In this document: piece by piece, positions 37,883 to 50,119 of the stretch | Numbering within the stretch: position 1 is the first letter of the stretch | Layout: every line of letters begins with the position of its first letter | Assembly: GCA_946699065.1 (NCBI GenBank) | Contig: CAMPDV010000509.1 | Location: forward strand, 62,001-126,000 | Source of the DNA: Loxodes magnus | Taxonomy: Eukaryota > Ciliophora > Karyorelictea > Loxodida > Loxodidae | Length of the DNA stretch: 64,000 nucleotides | Direction of reading: 5' to 3' | Translations under genes and position numbers: made by a program | Notes under the pieces: generated by a model | The model's database searches: none | The model's input: only the letters and a program-made list of their open reading frames with translations | Told to the model about the DNA's origin: nothing

Positions 37883-38221
37883 ATTATTGTTAATTGAGAA
37901 ATGTTAATAGTTATAATTCTTATATTAAAGCTAGTCTCTTTATTATCTTAAGCTTTATGTTCTATTTCTTTAACAAATTATTTAAGATTGGGTTTTATAA
38001 TAACAATGTGTTATCCCTATTTGTTATATAAATATAATAGAAGGAAAAATATCTTCCACTTTGTAAATATAATAATAAAAAGGATTTAGAATATCTTTAA
38101 ATTAAGAAAAATAATAAGTTTAGTTAGAGAGGGTAGAGAATATCTAAGCTCTGTAGTTGATGTGCTACCACATAATATAATTACTGAAATATTTATCGAT
38201 AGGTAGAAATAATAAACTTTT
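37883..38221 (+). pseudogene. Inverted GX fragment, R3
   Basis: Equivalent of 24239-24578. It contains the GREYLSSVVDVL-like reading near 38120-38165; otherwise no signal is seen. Confidence 0.4.
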
Positions 38222-38806
38222 CCTTATAAGAGGAACAGAACTAAAGACCTTATCTAAGTTGTTTAGTATTATTAAATTTTAAATTGTTTATAAGATTGTT
38301 AAATATTTTAATATAATGACAATAAACAAGCAAACATATTAAATAAAGGGCTATTTTACATCTACATAATTTCATATAAAATATCTTATTTAATAACTAA
38401 AAAGAATTTAACTTTATAAATGAGATTTCCTTTTATTTTATTAATCAATTACCTCATTAAAGTTTTAGTTTAAGTTGATCTAATAATTTTCTTTCTCTTG
38501 ATTGATGCACTTTTATAATTATTGAATATCTCTTATAAAGTACTATCATTATATTATGCTTCTACTTTACTTTTAATAGAACTATATTATATATTAAATA
38601 TTAAATATTTAATATAAAGACTCTCAAGTTTTAGCTATTTTGATCAATAAGAACCTCTGCCAGAACTTATAAGATTATTTTACTAGATATATCCAGTAAA
38701 TTGAGCCTTCTCTTATACTAAAATATAAATTGAGTGCCTAATATGATTTAAATTGTATATTACTAAGCAACTTAATTAAGGTTTAACTTTTGTTCCTCTT
38801 ATAATA
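38222..38806. mobile_element. MITE-like element, copy 3 (585 bp)
   Basis: Same position and ends as copies 1 and 2 but clearly more diverged, especially near 38580-38650. Confidence 0.6.
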
Positions 38807-38839
38807 GTAAATTTAAGAAATAAAGATAGAGATATCTTT

Positions 38840-39060
38840 AATTATCTTAGCTAATTCTAAGCTAATTAATATTAATACTCTATTATTTAAATTAACTAAA
38901 CTGTTTTAAACTTAATCTTTAATTGTAATAATGTTGAAGACATGTTTAAATCTTAGTTTAAATCTATTTTAATCAAAGAGTTATATAATCTGCTATAGTT
39001 ATAAATCTTATAATTATCTTTAAATGCTTACTTTATTAATTTATATAAGTGTTATTTTAG
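38840..39060 (-). repeat. Arm repeat, U2-3
   Basis: Arm repeat copy in left-arm orientation before gene U2-3. Confidence 0.55.
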
Positions 39061-39179
39061 TTTTTTCATCTAAAATAGTTATTTCTCTATTAGTTATTAG
39101 ATTATATTTATAGCTAGTTACATGGTAGTAATAGAAAACTTTATCTTTCTTACTCAATCATATTTCTTGATTATATTCC

Positions 39180-42100
39180 TATGATATCTTTAATATCTTA
39201 AAAGCGACATTAGCTAATGTTAAGTTTGTAATAAAATCTTGTAATAAAAGCATGCCTTAAGTTATAAAAGCAGGACTAAAAAATTAACCGACAAAGGAAA
39301 TAGAACAATGAAGGATCTAAATTAGGATTAAAAAATCTAAGGCTTGCAGAAGTAGCAAGTTATAATATAAGTTTGTGACTAGTTGAGTTGTGGGTAGATG
39401 CGAGCATAAAGCAATAACTAGGAAATATATCTGATCATATAGAAGCTTAACTAGATTGTGATTTAACTTAGTTGAAGAATATTGTAGATTCAGATGCTGT
39501 TTCAGTTTAAAATTTGGCTAGGTGAGCTTATCATATTAATGTATTTGACAGATTTAACCTTCAATTTTGCAAGATTAAGCCAACTAACGTTAAAATCTGA
39601 TAAAAATAATTAAAATAGCTAACCCTGGAGAGTTAGAATATAATTATATGAAAGGCGGAGATAAAGCTAAATAGAATATAAGGATCTGTTTAGAGATAGA
39701 ATTAAAGGGGATAAGCTAGTGTTTATAGAGTAAAGGGACGTTAATTTTTAAAAGCTGAGGGTGAAAAACGAGATCTTAGAACTTATCGATTGAATATCAT
39801 ATTGTATAAGGCATCCTTAAAATTGGAGACTCTGCAACAGACTTTTACTCGTTCATATAACTATTTCTTGCTTATTCTAGAAACTTGTTGAAACTAATAT
39901 TGAACTGAGGTATTTTCAAAGAAGAAGATTAGTATCTTATGGGATAAATTCATACAAAGTTCTCAATTTCATTAATACTAAAACGAAAAAAGAAAAGCAG
40001 CATAAGTGGTTAGCAAAGAACTCTTAAATCAAAGCTCTAAATTATTAAAAAGTAATCTTTCAAATATATATTACTAACTCCATTATTTCTAGTCTTAAGT
40101 TTTTTTAATACTAAGAAAGTTAAAAAAGCATCTGCTATCAAAGTACTTTAAGCTCTAAAGTTGCTCTATAATAAAACCTTCAATAATTATTTTTATAGAT
40201 CACTTATAAATAATAGACTTAGATACTAGTCTTAAGAAAGACAGATATATAAGAGTTATCCTACCACTCCAAAAACAGTTAGCTTATGATGAAAGATTAT
40301 TTGCTACTACGATGATTGGAAATTCTAATAGTATGAAATGTATCTAAAAGGAAAGTCAATTCAATAAAATTTATATTTAAAAGGGAGAGAAAAATAAGAT
40401 CTTGCTGTATAGTTGCTTTACTTCTAACCATATGCACACATAGATAAAACGAAATAAAAAGCTTGAATTGCCCAAATAACTTAGAACTATATTGCAAGAC
40501 TAGGGAATAAAATTAGAAAATGGACAGGCATGGAAACATTTAAATCTTTAAAGGATTTAGAAAAGATAGCACCTCATATAATAACACGAACTTGAAAAGC
40601 CAAAAGAAAAGCAGTAAGGTAAGGATCTTAGACTGTTGATAAAGTTTAAGAAAGGAAGGCAATTACAAACATTATAAATAATACAATTCACTTTCAAATA
40701 AAACTTAAAAAAAACTATATCTCTCATAAATAAAAGAACTTAAAGAACTCATAGTAGTAACAGAAATTAGAAAAAAGTAAGGAAGTATCTACAAAGACAA
40801 GCGAAGAAGTAAAATTTTAATATCAGTAAAGCTTTAAAAAGGATTCTTAAGATATTAATAGGAAAGTTTTAATAGAAATTATTCAATAAAAGGAATAGTA
40901 GACCTTATTATTTCCATAGGTAAATATAGAATTTTGATTTAAGATATATGATAAGATAGAGAAAAGATAAAATCCAGGGTAAATAAAAAATTAATCTTGG
41001 CTATTCTAAAATAATTGTTTGAAATTTCATATATGTAGCAAAGACCAACTGGAGGATCTGAAATTGGGAATGAGAATTTAATTGAAAAGAAAAAAGGCAA
41101 AGTTGGGTGAGAGAAGTAAAGAGTACTGGCTAGATATAAATAAATTTAAGAAGAAACGAGAAAATGAAAAGCTTTAAATCCTGAAACTTAGCTATTTTGA
41201 TGAAAGATCTTTCAACGGAAAGATTAAAAAGTATAAATCCTAGAAATAATAATTAGAGAAACGAACAATAATGAATTGAAGTTATTTCTTTAGACTAGAT
41301 GATGAAACTTAAGATTACATTTGACAAGTAAGTTACAGGATAAAATAATAGTTCAATAGAAAAAAACGAAAATAAAAGAGAGCATAAAGAAGATATTTGG
41401 TATAGCAGATTTTGGTTATCATTAGTCTAGTAAATTATTTAATTTGTATTAGTAGATAAAATCAGTTACATAAAGTAAAAAGAGAAAATACTTAAATATA
41501 ATTTTAAAACTTGAAGATCATTAGAGAGAATTTAAAAGAGATTTAGATAAAGTCAAGGTGAAGAGTTTATTCTATTCTTCTCTTTATAGAATTTAATCAA
41601 AGAAATTAATAAAAAATTACTAAATCTACTACAAAACTGCGAACATAAAAACGATAGTTCTGACCTAAAGAAAACTAGCAGATAAGGTTAATAACAAGCC
41701 CAATAAAAGAAAAGCTTAATCATAAAGTAGAAAGCACAGTATAAAGAAAATTTAACTGAATGAAAAATCTTCAGCTCTAAGACAATTTTATAAGTTCAAG
41801 TTAGAATATTTAATCTAGCTTAGGCTAGAGTCAAAATCAGTTTAAACCAAAGAAAATAAAATCAATAAAATTAAAAAAGACAAAAGGATTCACTAGATGA
41901 AAGCTCAGCCTAATTTTAGAAGTTTTACATTAGAAATTATATTCGTTTAATTGTCAAATACTTAAATATTAAAAGTAAAAAGGAGAAGCTAATACTTGGT
42001 CTATGCAAGTAAAGCAAGGTTAAAATTACTAGCTGTTTAGAATAAGCGGCAGTAAAAAACTAAAAGTGACAAAATGATGCAGAAGTAAGAATCTTAATGA

Positions 42101-42200
42101 ATCAACCTGAAAGGAAAAATTCGTAAGTTATTAGCAAAGCAAATGAAATCGATATGGAAGAGGTAACAATAGAACTTTTCCTGTATTAATTGAGCGTTTA
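39180..42200 (+). CDS. Family U gene, U2-3 copy
   Basis: A diverged U2 copy in which the protein signal is clearest. It has YDIFNILKATLANVKFVIKS near 39180 and SWGWKTRSQNLS with two TGA Trp near 39755. Near 40525-40590 it reads KWTGMETFKSLKDLEKIAPH. Then follow HICSKDQLEDLKLGMR (near 41030), EYWLDINKFKKKRENEK, FDERSFNGKIKKYKSQK and MNWSYFFRLDDETQDYIW (near 41275-41325). The family is not recognised. The product is highly charged and helical with no membrane segment. The later half reads in one frame over about 1 kb. Start and stop are not fixed. Confidence 0.55.
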
Positions 42201-42605
42201 GTTATATAATCTTGATTCAAAATGAATATTGTTTTAAATAACCCAACAAAGAAAACAAAATTTATCCGACATTGAAGCAATATTAATCTCAGACAAATAG
42301 CAGTTTCTAATTTTGTAACATATATTTCCCTTTTAATACAATTAAACTCTTATATCTTAATTAAGTTTATAAAAATCAGTTATTCTCTAAACATAAGCTA
42401 TGCTCCTCATTTTTTATCACTTCTATCTGTTATCTTTATGAAATATTGACAATTTACCTTCTAATTTACACAATTAAATAAAATAAAGTTTCTTTACTAA
42501 CTGTTTATTTGATATTCAATTATTATTACATTTAAAGTCTTCAATCATTAATTAAAAGTTTGACTTAACTTTCATTTAAATAGAACATTATTTTAAATTT
42601 ATAAA
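42201..42605 (+). promoter_or_regulatory. Upstream region of RBK4
   Basis: Conserved AT-rich RBK leader. No coding signal. Confidence 0.4.
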
Positions 42606-44916
42606 ATGTAGGCAACTACATGTTCATTGTGTGATGATGAGTTTAATGAGACTATTAAGAAGCCTAGAGAAATGGAGTGTAAATGTATAGCATGTGAAAA
42701 ATGTCTAAATACAATGTATAAAAAGACTAATTTGATAATATGCTATCTTCATAACTTCAAATCAACTAAACTAGTACAGGAACTTAAAAAGGTAGAAGTT
42801 AAAGCTTAGAATTAGTGTTAAGAACATTAACTTGAACTAAAATTTATATGTCCCAAAGATAATCAACTTATATGTAGTACTTGCTTATTATCAACTCACA
42901 ATCATGAAGTTTTACTTATATAGGAAAAAATTTAAGGCTTATAGGATGAAATTAAAGCAAAGCTTAAATTATTGCAAGAAACTATACAGTTATAACATAA
43001 AAGAGTAACCTTTAATAAAGATCAATAATCAATAAGCAAAGCAAAATTTGTTACTAGAAATATGTTTTTACAAGCTAATAAACGAATAAAATTCTAAATT
43101 TATTCAATTAGATAAAATTATTTTAACTAACATTTCAGTTTATTCGATGAATAAGAATAAAAGGTATAATCCAATTTGTAGAAAGTTCATAATATGAAAA
43201 AGCAAATAAATGATATAGCCTAGCTTGAAGATACAACTATAGATTAGTGTGAGTTAAAGAAACAGAAGATAGATAATTTATAATAACAGTTACATAACTA
43301 GGAATAAAACTAGCAGGAATGGAACATTTAAGATTATGAGAGTTAAAATTTTTAAAATATTGTCTTATAAGAGTTATATGAAAGTGAGTTGTTTTAAGAG
43401 TAAAGAGAAAATAGAGATATTTAAAAAAATTACTTAGAAGAAAGGATATAAAATCTGAATTAAAAAATAACTGATTATGCTTAATAGTTATAAAATCTAA
43501 ACGAAGAATAAAGAAATAATAAATATAAGATAGTTTAACTAGAGAAAGACAATTAAAAATAAATTATATAGATTTAAGAACAACTTGAATAGATAAAAAA
43601 CTTGTAGGAGGCAAATTAAATAATGAGAACTTAAATAGACAAATTGAAATAATAAAATATCAAGCTTAATCAAACAGTTTAGACATAAATTTAATAAATA
43701 TAAGAAATAGAATAAGTTAAATAGACCTTGGATTAAAAGAGAAAGGAATAGGAAGAACTAATAAGAAATTTATAAGTGAATAATTAAACACTCAATAAAA
43801 ATATAGAGTCATTAACTTAATAGAAAACAGTTTAAGAATAAGAAATAAGAGAAAAGGAGTAATAAATTCAAAATTTAACAGAAAAAATACAATTACTAAG
43901 TTAATTAAGTGAAGAGAGAGAATAAATAAAAATATAATTATTCCAATAAAAAGATTTAATAAGATGAATTATTATAAATTAAGAGTTAAAACTAGATAAA
44001 AGTTTTGAATTAATAACAATTAGAAACAATAATAAATCTTCTATACAATTAACTAATTATTTAAGAATAAAATAAGGATCTAATATTATTTAATCAGCTA
44101 ATATATAAGTATCACCTTAAACTTAGATTTAGACAGCAGTATCTAATTTGTAAGCTGTATCTTCAAATAATACTTCTTGTTATTAAATTAGTAACAATTA
44201 GATAATTTTAGTAGGAGGATTTGATTAAAATAGATATTTATAGAATGTTTTAAAAATAGAAAATAATTAAATAGTAAATCAAACTAATTTAATATTTCCC
44301 AGAAAAAGAACTTCATTATAATTTGATAATTAGAATATCATTTATATTATTGGGGGATAAGATACTTAAAATAAATATATGAACGAATGTGAGATATATG
44401 ATATAAAAGATAATAAAGTTAGTTAAATATCACAACATTTATATAAAGGAGAACGACATGGAACTTTTTATGCATATGATATGATATTTACATTAGGAGG
44501 AGAATATAATATAAATAACTCTATATCAAAAAAAAGATTACATATGCTTTTATGATATAATAATTAATAAATGACAATAATCAACAACATTAAAATTACC
44601 AAAAGAAGCATCTTATGTATCAGCAATTTATATATAAGAGAAAGAATAAGTATTTATATATGATAATAAAATCATTTAAAGTAAACATTATCATTTGACT
44701 GAAAAAATCATAATAGATAATGGATAAGCATTTCCTAAATAAGTTTATTCGTTTTGATATAATGGAATTTATGATAAAAATAAAATATGAATGTACTCTT
44801 CATAATTTGATCAATAAGATATTTTATATTATTATGATATAAATGTAGCAAGCAATAGAAAATGGGAAAAGTGTTAGTTATGAAACAGTAATATAAACAT
44901 ATATAATATTATTTTA
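42606..44916 (+). pseudogene. RBK4, frameshifted copy
   Basis: Full-length RBK copy with intact RING-like cluster (C-S-L-C near 42624) and B-box. From ATG to the conserved RKWEKC Trp is 2257 bases, one more than a multiple of three, so at least one indel is present. Differences cluster in the Kelch part (near 44520, 44670 and 44710). TGA Trp codons are kept. The terminal TGA of RBK1 is TTA here. Confidence 0.7.
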
Positions 44917-45097
44917 TTAATTTTATTAAATTACCTAATAATTTATACTTAATTTAATAACTTTTAATTACATAAAATATTTTATAAATTTTATTACTTT
45001 CTAGTTATAATAGAAATAATAAAAATAGCTTAATTGATACTAATTATCATTAAAAAACAAAAATTAAATTAATTTTATTAATTAAAACTTATAAAAA

Positions 45098-45463
45098 ATG
45101 AATCTTGGCTTTTTACTTAATAAAGAAGAAATTATTAAATAAAAGTAAAATATAAAAAAAAAGAATATTCAATACTTTAAAGATAAATAGAAATGTCTTA
45201 TAAGTATTAGATCTATGGATAGAATAATATAATAACTTTGAAGAATTAACATTATTTGTAAACTTAAAAGAGAGTACTTTATTAATTAAAAGAAAATAAT
45301 CAAAAGCCCTTAAAGATCTACTAAAAATTTGAAATAAAAATATGAATAAGGAAAAAAATCATCAAAATTAATGATATATTTAAGAAAGCTAAAGAATAAA
45401 ATTTAATATCAATAATTAAAGTAGCATTTTATTAAAAATAGGGAATTTTAATGTAGGAACAGA
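45098..45463 (+). pseudogene. G2 copy 4, truncated
   Basis: Starts MNLGFLLNKEEIIKQ, with Trp of the other copies replaced by Leu. It follows copy 5 until about 45463, where homology stops at GGAACAGAG and the tail of the next element begins. The C-terminal HTH-like block is missing. Confidence 0.5.
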
Positions 45464-45497
45464 GTTAAAGTTAAAGTTAAAAAGCTTTGTTAAAGCC
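45464..45497. repeat. Short tandem-repeat tail (TTAAAG)n
   Basis: Imperfect TTAAAG units, read as CTTTAA repeats on the strand of the adjacent ORF1-like gene. They lie directly after its end, interpreted as a 3' tail. Confidence 0.5.
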
Positions 45498-46325
45498 TTA
45501 GTAGTCAGCCATCTGACCTATTCTATCAGCTTGTCTCTATTAGTTTGTCTTGAATTTCTACTAGGCTTAGTTAGGCGGTGTAGCACTTCATTAGTGCACC
45601 ATCCTTTAATATTCGGAATAGTTTTGGTCTTGCACTTAGCGTTCCTAATTATTTATCCAAGGATTAAGATTTGAATTAAAGAATTTTTTTCTATAAATTT
45701 TTCCACTTTATGTTGGATATATCCTAAATAGTTTTCTAAAAATATCTTATTTATTCTTTCTTTAAATTTCGCTTAGTTAGTAGCAGTATTTTCATTGGTG
45801 TTATTTATTGCACACGTAGCATTTTATTCTTCTTTTAAACTATTATTCCTGTAACACTTATTTAATTTAAATTTACTACTTATTTTAAATAAACGTTTAC
45901 TGTTTATTTTAATTTGAGGCTTCATTTTCTATTTCCATAGGATCTGATTAATTCCGTTAAAACGAAAATGGCGTTACCTGAATTTATTATTAAATTTAAA
46001 GAATTCTTTGCTCCAGTTTGTTATCTGCTTCTTATGATTATTAATATTGTTTCTCAAGTAAAGACGTTATTAGTTTTTCTAATTTTTCTACTTTATCAGT
46101 GAGGTATCTATTTTTAAACATAAACTCTTTTGATGACTTAGATAATATTTCTATTTGAGTTTGTGTCGGAAGTTTTTTTAGTTCTGGATTTCCAAGTGGT
46201 TAATGTTCGTCATATCAATCATATTTCTCACTTTCGCTCATTGTAATTATTTGGCTTTTTTATTTTTTAGAGAATTTTCCTGCTTAAATGTTTTGTTCAA
46301 AGTTCTGTTATTTCTTAGAAGCCAT
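45498..46325 (-). mobile_element. ORF1/Gag-like element with CCHC knuckle, looks whole
   Basis: A 275-codon frame from Met at 46325 to TAA at 45498 is open throughout. It starts MASKKQQNFEQN. Residues 75-110 form a coiled coil (VEKLEKLITSLLEKQ), DPMEIENE is at 128-135, and C169, C172, H176 and C181 form a CX2CX3HX4C knuckle followed by a basic region. RMVHQWSAT sits near 241-249. Such layouts occur in ORF1p and Gag proteins that bind RNA. No reverse transcriptase, LTR or transposase is adjacent. The TTAAAG tail suggests a LINE-like origin. The base composition is visibly less AT-rich than its surroundings. It may instead be a small host gene family. Confidence 0.55.
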
Positions 46326-46349
46326 TTTATATATAATATAATAAATAAC

Positions 46350-46605
46350 TAGTTATTACTTATATATTAGATACTATATTTCTATTATCTTTAATTCTCT
46401 TAGTTAATTCTAAACCTAATTCATATTATTACTCTTATTTTTACTATTAACTTAACTTATTTCAACTTTAACTCTCATATTGTTCTTGTACTCATATTTT
46501 CATCTTTCTATCTGCTTTTTATCAACCAGTCATATCCTTTGCTTCAGTCATAAATCTTAAACTTTCCTTTAATGCTTATTTTATTACTTTTATAAGTGCT
46601 ATTTT
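46350..46605 (-). repeat. Arm repeat, U1-B
   Basis: Identical or nearly identical to the arm at 6890, in left-arm orientation. Confidence 0.6.
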
Positions 46606-46749
46606 AAGTCTTAAGTAATCTATCTATCTATTATCAGATCCTTGTTATATGTAATCCTATATACCTTAGTCTATCTTACTACCTTTAATATCTTAGAAGT
46701 AACATTAACTAACATATAACTTTAAGTATTCTTATTCAAACTTCTATAT

Positions 46750-49165
46750 AGTAATACCATTAAAAGATTAAATACCTTAGAAGATAGAACAGTGAAGGAG
46801 CTAAGCTAGGATTAAGAAATCTTAAGCTTTTAGAAGTAGCAAGTTATAAGTTAGTGGCTCGATTAGACTTTAGATAGATAGGAGTAGATACTAATAGCAT
46901 ATAAGAAACTGAGTTAGATGGTGATAAAACTTAGTTGAGACTATCTGGAATAAAATACTTCTTAATACAAGAATTGTAGCTGAGCTAATCATGTCAAAGT
47001 ATTCGATAATTTTAGTTACAAGCTTGCAAGGCTTATATTAGTAACGCTTGACGCCTGATAAAATAATTAAGCAGCAAAATTTTTTACCATGAAAAGTGAA
47101 GATAAAGTTAATTAGAATGACTGGATCTATCAATAGTTGAAATTAAAAGAGAGTAAACTAGGATTTAAAGAGTAAAAGTAAGTTAAAGTTGAGAAGCTGA
47201 TAGTGGAAAATGAGATATCAGGATTTATCGGCTACAAACTATATCAGTAAGTTGAATCTTAAAATTGGAGACTCTACAACAGATTTCTACTAACTTATAC
47301 AGCTATTTCTTACCTGTTCTAAAAACGTATTGCATTCTCTAATTTACTGTGGCTTTTCCAATAAAGAAGATTAGTATCAAATGGGGGTAAAACCATACCA
47401 AATAATTAATATCGACATTAATAAACCAAAATCAGAAACTAGCTCAAGCGTATAGCTGAAGAGGAATTATAGAAAAGCTCTAAATTATCAAGAAGTAGTC
47501 TTTTAAGCTAATTGTTCTAGTAACTCCATAACCTTTAGGTTTAAACTTTACTTAATACTAAGAAATTTAAAAGAAGCATCATTATCAAAATACTTTAAAT
47601 TTAAAGTTGCTCTTTCATATAAATATCAATAATTACTTTTAATTTATTGAATATAAGTCTACAGTAGTTTAAAAGTCTCTCAATCAAATCGTTATTAAAT
47701 CCTTTAAAAAAGAGAATTAGATAGAACAATAAGCTTTTTAATTAAAAAATAACTACAGAAGACCGATCCAAATACTAGTCTTAAAGAGAGATAGATATAT
47801 AAGAGTTATTCTAGCACTTTTAAATCAGTTAGCTTAGAAAGAAAATACTTTTCGTTTGCTACAATTAATATGCGTATAATGTAGAATGTGTCTAAATGGA
47901 AAGTTTAACTCACAAATTTATCTTTAGAAGAGAATGAAGAAAGATAAAGCTTCAAGTTTTCCTCACCTCCGACAAAAATTCCACTATGAAAAATGAAATA
48001 AAAAGCTTGAATCTATAATGATTTAGATCTAAAAGTATAAAAATAGGAGATGCACTAAGTAAAAAGGTAGGCTTGGAAACATCTAGATCTTAAAAGGATT
48101 TAGAAAGGATTTAGAAAAGATTAGTATCTCATTCATTAACATAAACTTGAGAAATCAAAGAATAGCAGATAAGATAAAGATTTTAGCCTATTAATAAAGG
48201 TAAAGAAATGAAGGCAATTACAAGTATAATCAAGAATACAAGTTTACTTTACAAACAAAACCTTTAATGAACTATTCTTCTCATATGCAAAGGAACTTAA
48301 ATAGCTCTAATAGTAATAAATATTATAAACGAGTAAGGAAATATCTAGCATCTCAAGCTATAGCAATCATAACTTAATATTAATCAAGGCTAAAAAGGAA
48401 TTTAAGGCTGGTAATAAGACAGTTTTGATATTAAAGATTAATAAATGAATATACAATATTAAGGAATACAACTGGCCTAATTATTTCCACAGATAAAGAT
48501 AGAGCTTGAAAACAGATGTAGGATTAAAATAGAAAATAGATCAGCTGAAGGATAAGTTAAGAATGAAATCTTGTCTATATGAAAATATAACTTCTGAAGT
48601 TTCTACTATGTGGCAAAGACTTTCTAGAGAGTGTTAAATCGTGACTGTAGATATTTAAAAAAAGGAAAAAAAGAAGGTAAAAGTAAGAGGTAGAATTAAA
48701 TAGTATTGGCTATATAAATGAGTTGAAGAAAAAGGAGAAAGGAATTAGATAGAAAGATTCTTTAAGTAGAAAGACTTAAAAAACAAGATTCTAAGTTAGA
48801 AATAAGTGAAACTAGCAATAGACGATCAATAATATTTCTGAAAGTTAAATGAAGATGCATATGATTGTGCTTCACAAATAAATAGCTTTTGAATTAATCA
48901 TCCTTTCTCTTAGTTTTATGCCCTTATCTTTAAGAATCACTATTTCTATACTTGGACTTACTATTATTCTAGTGTTCATCTACCTTTTGAGTTAGGAATT
49001 AGCTAGAAGTGATTTTCTACCTTTATTTCTAAAATTTAGGTTTAAGTTAAAACTGGATAGTATCATGATACTCTAGTTTCTAGAATTTACGCTTAAAGAT
49101 TATGTTAAATATAATTAAAAGATATGTAGTGATTTATAGTTTTTAAGGATATAAGATTATTAACT
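46750..49165 (+). CDS. Family U gene, U1-B copy
   Basis: Closest to U1-A. From about 47190 it reads in one frame for almost 2 kb: SWQWKMRYQDLSATN (TGA and TGG Trp), KIGDSTTDF, FRFKLYLILRNLKEAS (near 47540). It then continues through KTDPNTSLKERQIYKS (near 47760), ATINMRIMQNVSKW, NLSLEENEERQSFKF and DDQQYFWKLNEDAYD (near 48820-48860). The first 400 bases fit another frame (NLVARLD-like motif near 46850), so it may be broken near 47.0-47.2 kb. Function unknown. Confidence 0.5.
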
Positions 49166-49274
49166 AATATCTAACAATATTACTATTTTCATACTTCTCC
49201 TCCAAATAAAAGGATAAATTTACAGTTTTTAATAGCAATTAAAGGAGATAATTTTTATCCTAACTTATTGCTTA

Positions 49275-49510
49275 TATATTAGATACTCTTTTCTATTTTC
49301 TATAATTATCTCTCTTAGTTCATTCTAAAGCTAATTAATATTACTAGTCTACTTTTTTAATAATTAATCTGCTTTAAACTGAAACTTTAGCTGTAATATT
49401 GTTACTTTAGTCATATGATACATTTTTGCTATAATCTGTTTTTTTATCTGTTTGAGTCATAAATTTTATACTTTTCCTTTAATGTCTATTTTATTACTTT
49501 TATAGGTACT
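49275..49510 (-). repeat. Diverged arm repeat 1 in U3
   Basis: A clearly older copy of the arm. The minus strand reads IKVIKQTLKEKYKIYD, homologous to IKVIKQALKE of the other arms. Confidence 0.5.
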
Positions 49511-49559
49511 ATTTTTCATCTTAGTTGCCTATCTCAATCAGTCATCTAATGCTAGTATA

Positions 49560-49860
49560 TGCTAGTCATAGATAACACTATCAATTATACTTGATTGTAC
49601 TTCTTGCTTATATTTCCTTACTACAAAATAAATCTATTTAGTAGGTAAAAGATTTAAAATTACTAACTGAGAATCAGCTGAAAGTATATTTAGCAGTACA
49701 GATCTACCAAAGCTAGATGTATTTCCAAATATGTAGATCTCTCGTTGCAATATAGCTAAGATAACTGAAGCCCTAGCTTTAAGCAATAACTATTTATTAT
49801 TTATAGACTTGATATCTTCTTTTTTTGACAATTTTTAATCCTCTTTTCTAAGTATGAGTT
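49560..49860 (-). pseudogene. P-loop GTPase-like segment, degenerate
   Basis: The minus strand reads ILQREIYIFGNTSSFGRSVL (about 49745-49690) followed by LNILSADSQL and LLPTKQIYFVVRK. GNTSS-GKS followed by LLN is the Walker A form typical of dynamin-like GTPases. Here the loop has an extra Phe and Arg in place of Lys. LPTK after it recalls the switch region of such proteins. It lies between two arm copies, and the frame runs on into Lys-rich helical sequence on both sides. I infer a decayed dynamin-like or related GTPase; confidence is limited because the downstream motifs are not seen. Confidence 0.35.
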
Positions 49861-50010
49861 CCTTTTAAAGCTATTTAATGCTACCAACCTAATTTTTGAG
49901 CTAATAAAACTGTATTCAGATGAAAATTGAGCTGTGATATTATTGCTAAAGTCAAAGGAGGCATTTTTGTTTCTGCCTTTCCTTAGTCAGCAATTTAATC
50001 ACTCTTAAGA
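49861..50010 (-). repeat. Diverged arm repeat 2 in U3
   Basis: Second diverged arm. The minus strand reads KALLRVIKLLTKERQKQK, aligning with IALIKVIKQALKE of the younger arms. Confidence 0.45.
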
Positions 50011-50119
50011 GTGCTTTTTTAGGTATTTCAGCTGGGTTATCTTTCTTATCTATCATCAGATGCTAGTTATATGCTAGTCATACACAAATTTTGTCTATAA
50101 TACTCAGTTATAATGCTTT

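Noticed and set aside
40297-40497. Minus-strand 66-codon frame (also at 52846-53046)
   Set aside because: It lies opposite family U coding sequence whose plus-strand reading (KWTGMETF and following) is better and more conserved.
45464-46325. LTR retrotransposon
   Set aside because: The CCHC knuckle alone is suggestive, but no long direct repeats, protease or polymerase are visible nearby.
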